Of a stretch of DNA of 53,352 bases, positions 15,301 to 24,614 are shown in pieces. Each line of letters starts with the position of its first letter. The first letter of the stretch is position 1. A program made the translations under genes and the position numbers. This stretch comes from Aeromonas bivalvium (lineage in GTDB: Bacteria; Pseudomonadota; Gammaproteobacteria; Enterobacterales; Aeromonadaceae). The DNA is taken from NCBI RefSeq assembly GCF_000819765.1, contig NZ_CDBT01000004.1, forward strand, positions 71,250 to 124,601. Reading direction: 5' to 3'. A model generated the notes under the pieces. The model was given only the letters and a program-made list of their open reading frames with translations. It ran no database searches and was not told the origin of the DNA.

Positions 15301-17269
15301 ATTAACATCAGAACAACTGAAACCCGCTTTTGCGATTGACCTCTTTGCTCCCCTGAGCGAACTCGACCCCATTCCCTTTGCCGCCTTGCAACCCAGAGCC
15401 ATTTCAGCCATCAAGCGTCTGGCCAGTTTCGACGGCGATTGCCCTGTGATGCTGATCAACGGCTTCCCCGGCGCAGACTACGAACAGGTGTGCCGCACCC
15501 TGATTGCCGACACCCATGGCAAGGACGGCGATCTGTTCGATCTCTGCTATACCGAGAACCTCAACAATCCGTTCAAGCCCATCTGGCTGCGACTGCAACC
15601 GGGCACAGGGTTCGAATTTTGCGAGATGGTTGGCGAGCTGCTCAAGCTGATGAGTCATCATCTGGATGCCGAGCGCCTGGTGACCCGCATCATGCGCAAG
15701 CAGAAGGATGACCCCAAGATAGCCGACTTCCTGTCGGATCTGTCGGCCCATGTCGCCCTCGGCCTCGAGTTTCAGCACCCCGTGCTCATCAACCTGCTGA
15801 TCCATCACGAAGATCAGCAGGCCCCCGTGGTCTATGGCCGGGATCTGAACTGGGACACCCTGTTTGGCTCCATCAACTATCAGACCGAGCAAGGCTCGGT
15901 CTACGCCAACCAGCATCTGCTGGAGCCGGGCCTGATGCGTCAGGCCAATGGCGGCTATCTCATCTTGCAACTCGATGAGCTGCTGGATCAGCCCCACCTC
16001 TGGTTCAAGCTCAAGAACGCCATGCTCAAGGGCGAACTGGACTGGAATGCCTACCAGGAAGGCAAGACCCTGACCCCCTTCTTCGCCCCTGAGGCGACGC
16101 CAATCCGTCTCAAGCTGATCCTGGTCGGCGATCGGTTGGAAGTGGCCGAATTCCAGATGCTCGATCGCGACATGTCGGAGCGGATCTTCCTGCGCGCTGA
16201 CCTGGTCTCCGAGGTGGAAATTGACGATGAGCTGCCGGACTTTCTTGGCTATCTGGCCTGGATCCGCCAGCGCTGGTCCCTGCTGGATTTCACCCCGGCG
16301 GCTCAGGCGGCGCTCTGTCGTCACGCCAGCCGGCTGTGCGACCATCAGGAGTGGCTCTCCCTCTCCGAGGTGCAGCTGACCGCCCTGATGCGGCTGGCAG
16401 ACAGCCTGGCCCGTGAACTGGAGGCCGACATCATCGATCAGGAGCACATCGTCAATGCCCTGGCCGAGCAGGATTTCCGCTTGAATTACCTGGTTGAACA
16501 GTCCGATCAGGGGGTGATCGATGGCCAGATCCTGCTGCAGACCGAGGGAGAAGAGATAGGCCAGATCAATGGCCTCTCCGTGATCCAGGTCGCCGGTCAC
16601 CCCTACGATTTCGGCGAGCCGGTGCGCCTCACCGCCACCGTTCATCTGGGGGATGGCGACGTGGCGGATATCGAGCGCAAGGCGGAGCTAGCCGGTCATA
16701 TCCACGCCAAGGCGATGATGATCATCCACGGCTATCTCTCCAACAAATTTGGGGCTGAGAACCCCTCGCCCCTGTCGGCCAACCTGGTATTCGAGCAGTC
16801 TTATCACGAGATTGATGGTGACAGCGCCTCCCTGACCGGCCTGTGCGCCCTGCTCTCTGCCCTCGCCCGCCAGCCCATCTATCAGCATTTTGCCGTCACC
16901 GGCGCCGTCGATCAGTTCGGTAACGTGCAGGCGGTCGGCGGGGTCAACGAGAAGATCGAGGGCTTCTTCCGGGTGTGCCAGATCCACGGCCTCAACGGCA
17001 AGCAAGGCATTCTGTTGCCCGGCACCAATGCCCAGCAACTGAACCTCTCCGACGAGGTGATTGCCGCCGTCGAGCAGGGACAGTTCCACATCCACCCGGT
17101 GGACCATGTGGAGGAAGCCATCGAGCTGCTGACCGGCTGCGTGGCCGGGGAGCCGGATATGCCGGACACCCTGTTCTACCGGATCCAGCAGCGACTGGAT
17201 GATCTCAACGGCACCCTGCCCAAAACGGGCATAATGCGCACCATACTGGGCCGTCTGTTTGGCCATTAA
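15293..17269 (+). CDS. Lon-related ATP-dependent protease (YcbZ/LonH family)
   Basis: A 658-residue protein with a C-terminal Lon-type protease domain. The catalytic dyad is Ser511 (DGDSASLTG) and Lys554 (NEKIEGFF). The N-terminal P-loop region (INGFPGADYEQ, about 56-66) lacks the GK(S/T) of a true Walker A, so ATP binding there is doubtful, as in the YcbZ group. Start codon is GTG; the next Met does not fit the family start. It lies directly upstream of fabA, as ycbZ does in E. coli. It probably acts in cytosolic quality control; substrates are unknown. Confidence 0.9.
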   Translation: MAELTSEQLKPAFAIDLFAPLSELDPIPFAALQPRAISAIKRLASFDGDCPVMLINGFPGADYEQVCRTLIADTHGKDGDLFDLCYTENLNNPFKPIWLRLQPGTGFEFCEMVGELLKLMSHHLDAERLVTRIMRKQKDDPKIADFLSDLSAHVALGLEFQHPVLINLLIHHEDQQAPVVYGRDLNWDTLFGSINYQTEQGSVYANQHLLEPGLMRQANGGYLILQLDELLDQPHLWFKLKNAMLKGELDWNAYQEGKTLTPFFAPEATPIRLKLILVGDRLEVAEFQMLDRDMSERIFLRADLVSEVEIDDELPDFLGYLAWIRQRWSLLDFTPAAQAALCRHASRLCDHQEWLSLSEVQLTALMRLADSLARELEADIIDQEHIVNALAEQDFRLNYLVEQSDQGVIDGQILLQTEGEEIGQINGLSVIQVAGHPYDFGEPVRLTATVHLGDGDVADIERKAELAGHIHAKAMMIIHGYLSNKFGAENPSPLSANLVFEQSYHEIDGDSASLTGLCALLSALARQPIYQHFAVTGAVDQFGNVQAVGGVNEKIEGFFRVCQIHGLNGKQGILLPGTNAQQLNLSDEVIAAVEQGQFHIHPVDHVEEAIELLTGCVAGEPDMPDTLFYRIQQRLDDLNGTLPKTGIMRTILGRLFGH

Positions 17270-17282
17270 CAAGTGATCGGAG

Positions 17283-17311
17283 TTGTCTAGCGCACAGGTG
17301 TACGCTAGATT
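17283..17311 (+). promoter_or_regulatory. fabA promoter with FabR operator
   Basis: AGCGCACAGGTGTACGCT (17289-17306) closely matches the palindrome bound by FabR, the repressor of unsaturated fatty acid synthesis; symmetry extends outward to TCTAGCG and CGCTAGA. It fills the spacer between TTGTCT (17283-17288) and TAGATT (17306-17311), so binding would block RNA polymerase. Confidence 0.75.
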
Positions 17312-17345
17312 GGCTCCGCTTTGACTCATATGAAGGATACACAGC

Positions 17346-17906
17346 GTGACCCAAGATAAAACCGCCTCTGCAGCTCCCCTCTCCCTCTGTGAACAAGGCA
17401 AGACCTCGTTCTCCCGCGAGGAGCTGCTCGCCTGCAGCCGTGGTGAACTGTTTGGTGAGGGCAACAGCCAACTGCCCGCCCCCAACATGCTGATGATGGA
17501 TCGCATCGTCACCATCAACGATAACGGCGGCGAGCACGGCAAGGGCGAGATCCTGGCAGAGCTCGACATCACGCCGGACCTCTGGTTCTTCGATTGCCAC
17601 TTCCCGGGCGATCCCGTCATGCCTGGCTGCCTGGGCCTGGATGCCATGTGGCAGCTGGTCGGTTTCTTCCTCGGCTGGAAAGGGGGTCCCGGCAAGGGTC
17701 GTGCCCTGGGCGTGGGTGAAGTGAAGTTTACCGGCCAGATCCTGCCGACCGCCAAGAAGGTCACCTACAAGATCACCTTCAAGCGGGTCATCAACCGCAA
17801 GCTGGTCATGGGGATTGCCGATGGCGTGGTCGAGGTGGATGGTCGCCCCATCTACAGTGCCACCGACCTGAAAGTGGGCCTGTTCAAGGACACCACCAGT
17901 TTCTGA
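17346..17906 (+). CDS. fabA: 3-hydroxydecanoyl-ACP dehydratase/isomerase FabA
   Basis: Dehydrates 3-hydroxydecanoyl-ACP and isomerises trans-2- to cis-3-decenoyl-ACP, the branch point for unsaturated fatty acids. Nearly identical to E. coli FabA through the active-site region: catalytic His85 ([13 protein letters not shown]) and Asp99 (LGLDAMWQL). It is about 14 residues longer at the N-terminus than the 172-residue E. coli enzyme. GTG is the start, with AAGGA upstream. A FabR-type operator lies in its promoter and a terminator 30 bp after its stop. Confidence 0.97.
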   Translation: MTQDKTASAAPLSLCEQGKTSFSREELLACSRGELFGEGNSQLPAPNMLMMDRIVTINDNGGEHGKGEILAELDITPDLWFFDCHFPGDPVMPGCLGLDAMWQLVGFFLGWKGGPGKGRALGVGEVKFTGQILPTAKKVTYKITFKRVINRKLVMGIADGVVEVDGRPIYSATDLKVGLFKDTTSF

Positions 17907-17935
17907 TCTTGCCATGTCACGGCAAGCATCAACGC

Positions 17936-17962
17936 AAAGGGGCCTGTCGGGCCCCTTTCCTG
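17936..17962 (+). terminator. Rho-independent terminator after fabA
   Basis: A perfect 9-bp stem (AAAGGGGCC with GGCCCCTTT) with loop TGTCG, ending in TTTCCTGTC. It separates fabA from the converging rmf gene and may act in both directions. Confidence 0.75.
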
Positions 17963-17984
17963 TCTTTGAATGGTGATGAAGTGA

Positions 17985-18161
17985 CTACTTCATGAAGAGT
18001 CCTGAACTCCGTCCTTCCATGGCTTCACGCCACCCCCCCAACCATTGGCCGCGGGCGTCCAGACACTGGTACGGACAAGATTCGCTTTGTTTACCGACAA
18101 CGCCAGCCTGATAACCGCGAGCGCGAGCTCTCTCCAGACGGTCCCGTTTTTGTCTCTTCAT
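17985..18161 (-). CDS. rmf: Ribosome modulation factor Rmf
   Basis: Binds 70S ribosomes in stationary phase and drives dimerisation into inactive 100S particles. The 58 residues align along nearly their whole length with E. coli Rmf (MKRQKRDRLERA, RGYQAG, CPYQ, QWLGGWREAM). The frame is open 21 codons further upstream, but that part encodes a hairpin and is not in the family, so the ATG at 18161 with AGAGGG upstream is chosen. It converges on fabA as in E. coli. Confidence 0.95.
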   Translation of the reverse strand: MKRQKRDRLERARARGYQAGVVGKQSESCPYQCLDARGQWLGGWREAMEGRSSGLFMK

Positions 18162-18184
18162 ATTCAACGACCCTCTTCGTGGAA

Positions 18185-18220
18185 CGAAAAAAGCGACCAG
18201 TTTTTCACCGGTCGCTTTCA
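18185..18220 (-). terminator. Terminator-like hairpin in the rmf leader
   Basis: On the minus strand AAAGCGACC pairs with GGTCGCTTT (9 bp, 11-base loop), followed by a run of T residues. It lies between the DUF3466 gene and rmf, both minus strand, about 25 bp before the rmf ATG. It either ends the upstream transcript or acts as an attenuator of rmf. Confidence 0.7.
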
Positions 18221-18324
18221 TCATTAACGCAAGGCCAAAGTCAGGTCAAACAAAACTTCCCATGCTAATCGGGCCTTGTGACACAAGGCACTGAACTGCA
18301 TTACATTTTTATGACCCGCTTTTT

Positions 18325-19974
18325 TCAGCCACGGCGACGCAGCCAGGCGAAAGGCAGACCCAGCAGAGTCAGCCAGAACAGGCTGCCACCACCACCGCCG
18401 CCATCGCCATCCTGACCAGTCTGGTTGACGACCGGAGCATTGGCCACCACACGATTGGCGGCTATGCCTTCGTAGTTGGGGCTGTCCGGGCTCAGCTTGA
18501 CGCTGACCACGGTGGCATTGCTGCGGTTGTTAAGGTCGTTCTCGCTGGCGTAACGATAGGCGGTGGCTGCGACGGTGCCGTCCGCGCTGATGCCGCTGGC
18601 ATAGGCGATGTGGTAGTAGGCGCCATTCTGGCTGCAGCTCTTGCTGCCGGCATCGTTCAGGCCGCAGATGAGGTCGTTGAGATACCAGTTGTTGCCGTTG
18701 GCGGCGTTGAGCAGGAAGGCTTCCTGCATGCGGTTGGTCCCGCCGCTCACCGGTTGGGTCTGATGACGGGAGTCGCGCCAGCCGACCACCATGTTGTGAT
18801 CGTTGATGGCCGCAGCTTCCGAGTTGGCACCGTTGATCGGGCTGTTCTTGAGGGGCACGGCGGCATTGCTGGTCGGGCTGTTCAGGTTGAACACGAACAT
18901 CTCGACCGGGCGGTTCTGGCCCTTGTTGGTACCAAAACGCTGGTTGCCTATCACATAGCCGTTGGCATTGACGCCGCTGGCCCAGCTGGCGCGCAGGCTG
19001 GCATCACTGTCATCGGGCTTGCCGTCGGACAGGGGAATGGCCTTGGTGGCACCGGCCGTCTTGCCGGTCAGGTCCAGGGTCCAGTAGGCGGCGAGATCCT
19101 GGCTGTGTTCCGCATACTCTTCGTCGGTGGCCGAATAACCGACCGCGACCCAGCTGCCATCCTTGAGCTTGGCCGCCTGGAGGGCGGAAGCGGTCTGCAC
19201 CATGTTGGTGTCATCGTCGTAGTAGTTGGTTGGCTGGAACAGGGTGGCGGCGCCATTGTCCACCAGCCAGAAGGCGGCCTGGGTATCGACCCCCGGGCAG
19301 TAACGGTAGTCACCGAAGTTGTCGTCATCACCGCTGTAGCACTCCTTGTACTCGTCGGTGGTGACCTTGCGATTCTTGCCGGTGGCGGCAGTCCCTGTCA
19401 CCAGGTACTGGCTGCCACTGATCTGGGCCACGCTGGTGGCGCTGCTCAGCACATTGGTGCCGTTGACCAGGTAGCTGCCTTCCAGGGCGACCTGGTTGCC
19501 ATTGTTGATCACGGCGAAGCCGGTCCGGCTGTTGGCCAGCCCATTGACCGCATTCTTGGAGGCCTTGTAACCCACGTAGGTGCCGTTGTCCGGCCCCATG
19601 GCCACCGCCAGACCATCGGTCTCGCTGCCGGAAAGACCCAGGTTGTCGCGCTGGGAGCTGGCATCGAGGAAATCGCGGCGCCACTGGTAGCCAAAGTTGG
19701 CATTGTCTTCCCAGAAGGCGTCACAGACGTCACCGGAGAGGATGCAATCCTGCTCGAAACGGAATCTGTCTACCAGAAAATCCGAGAAGGGGGCGGAGGA
19801 GAAGAAGCTGCCCGCATCGTTCTTCAGTTTCACCGCCAGCACGCTGTTGTCGGCGCTGATCCCGGTCGCATAGCCCTGCCCCACTTCGGTAATGGTGAAG
19901 AAGGGACTCTGTGCCGCCTGCGCATTGAGGCTGGCGCCGACCAGTACGGCCAGTATGGATAATTGCTTTTTCAT
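18325..19974 (-). CDS. Exported DUF3466 protein with GlyGly-CTERM tail
   Basis: A 549-residue secreted or surface protein of unknown function. It has a signal peptide (MKKQLSILAVLVGASLNAQA), a long Asp/Asn/Gly-rich body with repeated 'GIS.DGTV...' and 'AA.INDHNMVVGW' segments typical of DUF3466, and a C-terminal sorting signal: a glycine run (GGGGGG), a hydrophobic helix (LFWLTLLGLPFAWL) and RRRG. That tripartite tail is the GlyGly-CTERM type processed by rhombosortase after type II secretion. AAGGA precedes the ATG. It starts 8 bp after the uup stop, so the two are probably one operon. Confidence 0.88.
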   Translation of the reverse strand: MKKQLSILAVLVGASLNAQAAQSPFFTITEVGQGYATGISADNSVLAVKLKNDAGSFFSSAPFSDFLVDRFRFEQDCILSGDVCDAFWEDNANFGYQWRRDFLDASSQRDNLGLSGSETDGLAVAMGPDNGTYVGYKASKNAVNGLANSRTGFAVINNGNQVALEGSYLVNGTNVLSSATSVAQISGSQYLVTGTAATGKNRKVTTDEYKECYSGDDDNFGDYRYCPGVDTQAAFWLVDNGAATLFQPTNYYDDDTNMVQTASALQAAKLKDGSWVAVGYSATDEEYAEHSQDLAAYWTLDLTGKTAGATKAIPLSDGKPDDSDASLRASWASGVNANGYVIGNQRFGTNKGQNRPVEMFVFNLNSPTSNAAVPLKNSPINGANSEAAAINDHNMVVGWRDSRHQTQPVSGGTNRMQEAFLLNAANGNNWYLNDLICGLNDAGSKSCSQNGAYYHIAYASGISADGTVAATAYRYASENDLNNRSNATVVSVKLSPDSPNYEGIAANRVVANAPVVNQTGQDGDGGGGGGSLFWLTLLGLPFAWLRRRG

Positions 19975-19982
19975 CTACGTCC

Positions 19983-21896
19983 TTAGTCCTGATGTTTCAA
20001 CGCTTCCAACTCCTCCCAACGGGAGAAGGCCTGTTCCAGTGCCGCCTCGGCAGCACTCAGGGCATGTAGCTTCTGCTGTGTCTGCTCGGCACTGAGCGAG
20101 AAGAAGCCGGGCTCATTGATTTCGCCCTGCAATGTATCAAGTTCGGCCTCAAGTTGCTCCAATTTTGCAGGCAGAGATTCCAGCTCCAGTTGCAACTTGT
20201 AGGAGAGCTTGCGGCTCTTTTTGGCGGGTTCGCTCGTCGTCGCGACCGTCTCTGTCGCCACCTGGGCCTTGTTCGCCGACTTGGCCGGCTGCGCCGCCTG
20301 CTGGGCGCGGGTCGCCATCATGTCGGCATAGCCCCCCACGTAATCGCTGATCCGCCCATCTCCTTCGAACAGCCAGCAGCCGGTCACCGTATTGTCGATG
20401 AAGCGGCGATCGTGGCTGACCAGCAGCAGGGTGCCGGGATAATCGGTGAGCAGCTCTTCCAAAAGTTCCAGGGTTTCGACATCCAGGTCGTTGGTTGGTT
20501 CATCCAGAATCAACAAGTTACTGGGCTTCAAGAACAGCTTGGCCAACAGTAGACGGTTTTTCTCGCCCCCTGACAAGGCCTTGACCGGGGTCCGCGCCCG
20601 CTTGGGCTCGAACAGGAAGTCCTGCAGGTAACCCAGGATGTGGCGGGAGCGGCCACGCACCATGACTTCCTGCTTGCCCTCCCCCACGTTGTCCACCACG
20701 GTCTGCTCGGGATCGAGCTGCTCGCGGTACTGATCGAAATAGGCCACTTCCAGGTTGGTGCCCCCCTTGACCTGTCCGCGACTGGGGGCGAGTTGGCCCA
20801 GCAGGAGCTTGATCAGGGTGGATTTGCCGCAGCCGTTGGGGCCGACCAGGGCAATCTTGTCACCCCGCAGCACCTGCAAGTCCAGCCCCTGGAACAGGGT
20901 GCGATCGCCAAAGTCCAGCCCCAGTCCTTCGGTCTCGAACACCAGCTTGCCGGAGCGGCTGACCTCGTCCAGTTGCAGCTTGGCCTTGCCTTGCAGCTCG
21001 CGGCGCTGAGAGCGTTCCCTGCGCATCGCCTCCAGGGCGCGCACCCGACCTTCGTTGCGGGTGCGGCGGGCCTTGATGCCCTGGCGCACCCAGACCTCTT
21101 CCTGGGCCAGCTTGCGGTCGAACTCGGCATTTTGCAGCTCCTCGACCCGCAGCGCCTCCTCCTTGCCCTGCAGATACTCGTCGTAGTTGCCGGGCCAGGA
21201 GGTGATCACGCCGCGATCGAGATCGATGATCCGGGTCGCCAGCTTGTGGATGAACTCCCGGTCGTGGGAGATGAAGACGATGGCACCGCGAAAATCCTTG
21301 AGGAACTCTTCCAGCCAGTTGATGGCCTCGATGTCCAGGTGGTTGGTCGGCTCGTCCAGCAGCAGCAGATCCGGGTCGCAGGCGAGGGCCCGGGCCAGGG
21401 CCACCTTGCGCAGCCAGCCGCCCGAGAGACTGTCGAGGGTCACGTCGGGATCCAGTCCCAGCAGGGTCAGCACCTGGCTGATGCGGGTCTCGAACTGCCA
21501 GCCGTTCTGATAATCGAGCTGCTCTTGCAACTCGCTCATCTTGCGGATGTTGGCATCCGAGGGATCATGGCCCAGCTCCAGGGAGATGTGGTGATACTGC
21601 TTGAGCAGCTCGCCGACACCCGCCAGCCCTTCGGCGGCATAGTCAAACACGGTGATCTCGCTCGAGGCCGGGGGATCCTGCTCGAGGCGGGTCACTTTCA
21701 AGTCCTGCTGCAGCACCAGACGACCGTCGTCCAGGGGCAGTTCGCTTGCAATCACCTTCATCAGGGTGGACTTGCCCGCCCCGTTGCGCCCCACCAGACA
21801 GAGGCGCTCGCCCCGCTCTATGGTCAGCTCGGCGTTGTCGAGCAGCGGGAAATCACTGAACGACAGCGAGGCGCCGTGCAATGTTAATAAAGCCAT
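19983..21896 (-). CDS. uup: ABC-F ATPase Uup
   Basis: A cytosolic ATPase with two ABC domains and no membrane part, linked to ribosome function and to precise excision of transposons. At 637 residues it matches E. coli Uup (635). Walker A motifs are GRNGAGKST (about 36-44) and GPNGCGKST; ABC signatures LSGGWLRK and LSGGEKNR; Walker B LLLLDEPTNHLD and LLILDEPTNDLD. The C-terminal coiled coil (about 560-637) is the DNA-binding domain that marks Uup among ABC-F proteins. AAGGAA precedes the ATG. Confidence 0.96.
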   Translation of the reverse strand: MALLTLHGASLSFSDFPLLDNAELTIERGERLCLVGRNGAGKSTLMKVIASELPLDDGRLVLQQDLKVTRLEQDPPASSEITVFDYAAEGLAGVGELLKQYHHISLELGHDPSDANIRKMSELQEQLDYQNGWQFETRISQVLTLLGLDPDVTLDSLSGGWLRKVALARALACDPDLLLLDEPTNHLDIEAINWLEEFLKDFRGAIVFISHDREFIHKLATRIIDLDRGVITSWPGNYDEYLQGKEEALRVEELQNAEFDRKLAQEEVWVRQGIKARRTRNEGRVRALEAMRRERSQRRELQGKAKLQLDEVSRSGKLVFETEGLGLDFGDRTLFQGLDLQVLRGDKIALVGPNGCGKSTLIKLLLGQLAPSRGQVKGGTNLEVAYFDQYREQLDPEQTVVDNVGEGKQEVMVRGRSRHILGYLQDFLFEPKRARTPVKALSGGEKNRLLLAKLFLKPSNLLILDEPTNDLDVETLELLEELLTDYPGTLLLVSHDRRFIDNTVTGCWLFEGDGRISDYVGGYADMMATRAQQAAQPAKSANKAQVATETVATTSEPAKKSRKLSYKLQLELESLPAKLEQLEAELDTLQGEINEPGFFSLSAEQTQQKLHALSAAEAALEQAFSRWEELEALKHQD

Positions 21897-21917
21897 GTTC
21901 GTTCCTTATTGCGTATG

Positions 21918-21951
21918 AAAAAACGGGCGGCAGACTCTGCCCCCGTTTTTT
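21918..21951 (-). terminator. Rho-independent terminator after rlmKL-glutaredoxin operon
   Basis: AAAAAACGGG pairs with CCCGTTTTTT and GGCAG with CTGCC inside it, a strong hairpin with T runs on both strands. It separates the glutaredoxin-like gene from uup. Confidence 0.85.
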
Positions 21952-21958
21952 CGCCAAA

Positions 21959-22195
21959 TCAGCACGACGCCTGACGCCCGGCCCAGGCCGTCAGCTGTGC
22001 CAGGGTGAAGGGCCAGCCCAGTTCGCGGCCTGCGTCATCGCGCAGCACAGGAATGCGCACCCGGTAGGCTGCAAGCCAGTGCGCATCCTCCATGATGTCG
22101 CACTGGCGCGTGCTGGCGGCAAGGCCGGCCTGCTCCACCAGCGCCCAGGCCTGTTCGCACAGGTGGCAGCCGTCGGTGTGAAACAGGGTCAGCAT
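21959..22195 (-). CDS. Glutaredoxin-family thiol-disulfide protein (78 aa)
   Basis: A small thioredoxin-fold protein. The redox motif CHLC is at residues 10-13 (FHTDGCHLCEQA), and the cis-proline segment RIPVLRDD lies near residues 48-54. The pattern matches the glutaredoxin-like DUF836 group rather than classical GrxA with CPYC. The start ATG overlaps the stop of rlmKL by one base (TGATG), so it is translationally coupled. The partner is unknown. A terminator follows directly. Confidence 0.88.
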   Translation of the reverse strand: MLTLFHTDGCHLCEQAWALVEQAGLAASTRQCDIMEDAHWLAAYRVRIPVLRDDAGRELGWPFTLAQLTAWAGRQASC

Positions 22196-24330
22196 CAGCC
22201 TTGCGTCTCGGCGTGGGTGATGATCCAGCAGTTGTGGATGTGCTGGTTGCGCTCGAAATCCTTGGGCCGGGTCTTGCCGGTGATGTTCTGGGCCTTGAGA
22301 CCCGCGGCCTCGAGACCGGCCAGATCCATCTTGAAGTGGCGCTTGTTGTTGGAGAACACCAGGGTGCCGTCCGCCGCCAGCAGGCGTTTGAGGTGCTGCA
22401 TCAGCAGCAGGTGATCCCGCTGCACGTCGAAGCTCTCGTCCATCCGCTTGGAGTTGGAGAAGGTGGGCGGATCGATGAAGATGAGATCGTACTGATCCTC
22501 GGCCTCGGAGAGCCACTTCAGGCAATCGGCCTGGACAAACTTGTGTTGACGACCCACCAGGGAGTTGAGCCGCATGTTGTCCTGCGCCCAGTTGAGGTAG
22601 GTGTGGGACATGTCCACCGTGGTGGTCTCGCTCGCCCCGCCAAGGCCCGCGTGCACGGTGGCACTGCCGGTGTAGGCGAACAGGTTCAGGAAACGCTTGC
22701 CGCGGGCCATCTGGCCCAGCATGCGGCGGGTCTGACGGTGATCGAGGAAGAGGCCGGTATCCAGGTAGTCGTAGAGGTTGACCCAAAGCCGCGCCCCGTA
22801 CTCCTGCACCTCCATCCGGTGCTGCTCTTCGGAGAGCTTCTGGTACTGCTGCTTGCCTTCCTGACGTTCACGCACCTTCAGGATCACCTTCTCGCCGTCC
22901 ATGCCGGTCACCTTGATGGCGGCCTGCACCATGTCGAGCAGACGCTGACGGGTCTTCTGGGCGGGGATGTCCTTGGGCGCGGCGTACTCCTGCACCACCA
23001 GGTAGTCCCGATAGCGGTCGATGGCGGCGTTGTATTCCGGCAAGTCGGCGTCATAGAGGCGATAGCAGTCGATCCCCTCCTTGCTGGCCCACTTCTCGAG
23101 GGTCTTCAGATTCTTGCGCAGACGGTTGGCAAAGTCCTGGGCCACCTCTTTCTGGGAGGCCACGGAGTCCAGCGCAATCTGGTAGTTGCGCAGCTGGCAC
23201 TCCAGGGCCCCGTTGAACAGGCGATACTGCTTGTCGGCCCGCAGGCGCAGGCAGCTCAAAAGCTCAGGAGAGGCAGACAAAATAGTGACCTTCCAGCCCT
23301 GGAAGCTGCGGCGCAGGGCATCGCCCAGGGCCTGGTGCACTTCCAGCAGAGCCGGGAATTCCCCCAGACGCTCGCCATAGGGCGGGTTGGAGATGAGCAT
23401 GCCGACTTGGCGCGCCTCCCCGTCTGCGGCAGGCATCGGCAGCGGGTTCTCGAGCGCGGTGACATCGGCCTGCTTGAAGGTGATGAGGTGGGCTACCCCG
23501 GCCGCCTTGGCGTTGTCACGGGCCTTCATCAGAACCCGGGTATCCGCATCGCAACCGAACAGCTTCACCTCGCAGCGCTGCATGCCGCGCTTGGCACGCA
23601 CCTGGGCTTCCATCATCAAGCTCTGCCACAACTCGCTATCGTGTTGCAGCCAGCGATCGAACCCGAAGCGTTCGCGGCGCAGGGCCGGCGCCATGTCGGC
23701 GGCGATGAAGGCCGCTTCGATGAGCAGGGTACCTGAGCCGCACATGGGGTCCATCATGGGCTCGCCGGCCCAGCCGCTACGGGCAATCATGGCCGCCGCC
23801 AGGTTCTCTTTGAGCGGCGCCTCCCCTGTGCCCTGACGGTAGAAACGCTGGTGCAGCGCCGGGCCGGACAGGTCCAGGGTGATGTTGGCCTTGCCCTTGC
23901 CCAGGTGCGCCATGATGCGGATGTCCGGGGATTTCTTGTCCACGTCCGGGCGCACATGGCCACGCTTGGTGAAGCGATCGACGATGGCATCCTTGATCTT
24001 GAGCGCGCCGTACTGGGTGTTGCGAATGGCGGGGTTGGTACCGGTGAAGTCCACGGCAATGGTGGCGGTACCGGAGAAGTGCTCTTCCCAGGGAATGGTG
24101 TGGGCGCCGAGATAGAGATCCAGATCGTCGTTCATCTGGAATTCGGACAGCACCAGCACGATGCGGGAGGCAAAGCGGCTCCACAGGCAGGCCTTGTAGC
24201 CGATGGCCAGTTCGCCCTTGAAGTGGACGCCGGCCACGGTCTCACGGACCTGCTCCGCACCCAGGTTGGTCAGCTCGACGGCCAACAGGTTTTCCAGCCC
24301 CTTGGGGCAGGTTGCAAAAAATTCTTTCAT
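22195..24330 (-). CDS. rlmL: Bifunctional 23S rRNA methyltransferase RlmKL (G2445 and G2069)
   Basis: Two fused SAM-dependent enzymes that modify 23S rRNA. The N-terminal RlmL part has a THUMP domain (about 45-155), the SAM loop DPMCGSG (194-200) and catalytic NPPY (315-318). The C-terminal RlmK part has [18 protein letters not shown] and [11 protein letters not shown]. Total length 711 residues (E. coli 702). The frame extends upstream to 24420, but homologues start at [11 protein letters not shown], the ATG at 24330. A TATAAT on the minus strand (24365-24370) lies 35 bp upstream. Confidence 0.96.
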   Translation of the reverse strand: MKEFFATCPKGLENLLAVELTNLGAEQVRETVAGVHFKGELAIGYKACLWSRFASRIVLVLSEFQMNDDLDLYLGAHTIPWEEHFSGTATIAVDFTGTNPAIRNTQYGALKIKDAIVDRFTKRGHVRPDVDKKSPDIRIMAHLGKGKANITLDLSGPALHQRFYRQGTGEAPLKENLAAAMIARSGWAGEPMMDPMCGSGTLLIEAAFIAADMAPALRRERFGFDRWLQHDSELWQSLMMEAQVRAKRGMQRCEVKLFGCDADTRVLMKARDNAKAAGVAHLITFKQADVTALENPLPMPAADGEARQVGMLISNPPYGERLGEFPALLEVHQALGDALRRSFQGWKVTILSASPELLSCLRLRADKQYRLFNGALECQLRNYQIALDSVASQKEVAQDFANRLRKNLKTLEKWASKEGIDCYRLYDADLPEYNAAIDRYRDYLVVQEYAAPKDIPAQKTRQRLLDMVQAAIKVTGMDGEKVILKVRERQEGKQQYQKLSEEQHRMEVQEYGARLWVNLYDYLDTGLFLDHRQTRRMLGQMARGKRFLNLFAYTGSATVHAGLGGASETTTVDMSHTYLNWAQDNMRLNSLVGRQHKFVQADCLKWLSEAEDQYDLIFIDPPTFSNSKRMDESFDVQRDHLLLMQHLKRLLAADGTLVFSNNKRHFKMDLAGLEAAGLKAQNITGKTRPKDFERNQHIHNCWIITHAETQG

Positions 24331-24614
24331 CACGCTCACGGGGAACCCATAAAAATAGGCCCGCATTATACCCCATTCGCGGCCGTCTTGGCTGCCCCGA
24401 ACATCACCCACGCCCCTCAATTCACGAGCAAAGGGAGCACGCCGGATAAAAGCGGGGGGTGAACTGTCCCTCGTCCCTGCGCTCCTGCCCCGGGATCAGT
24501 ACCTTCTCTTGAAAAAGGCAGCAGCAATATGGGCGTCGGGAGGGAGAGTCGATGGGACAACGTTGGTCTGCCTGCCGGCAGGCAAGAGAGGGAAGAAAGA
24601 AAGTTCTGTGGGGA

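Noticed and set aside
18273..18289. Palindrome GCCTTGTGACACAAGGC downstream of the DUF3466 gene
   Set aside because: Seven-bp stem without a T run on either strand; the hairpin at 18185-18220 is a much better terminator.
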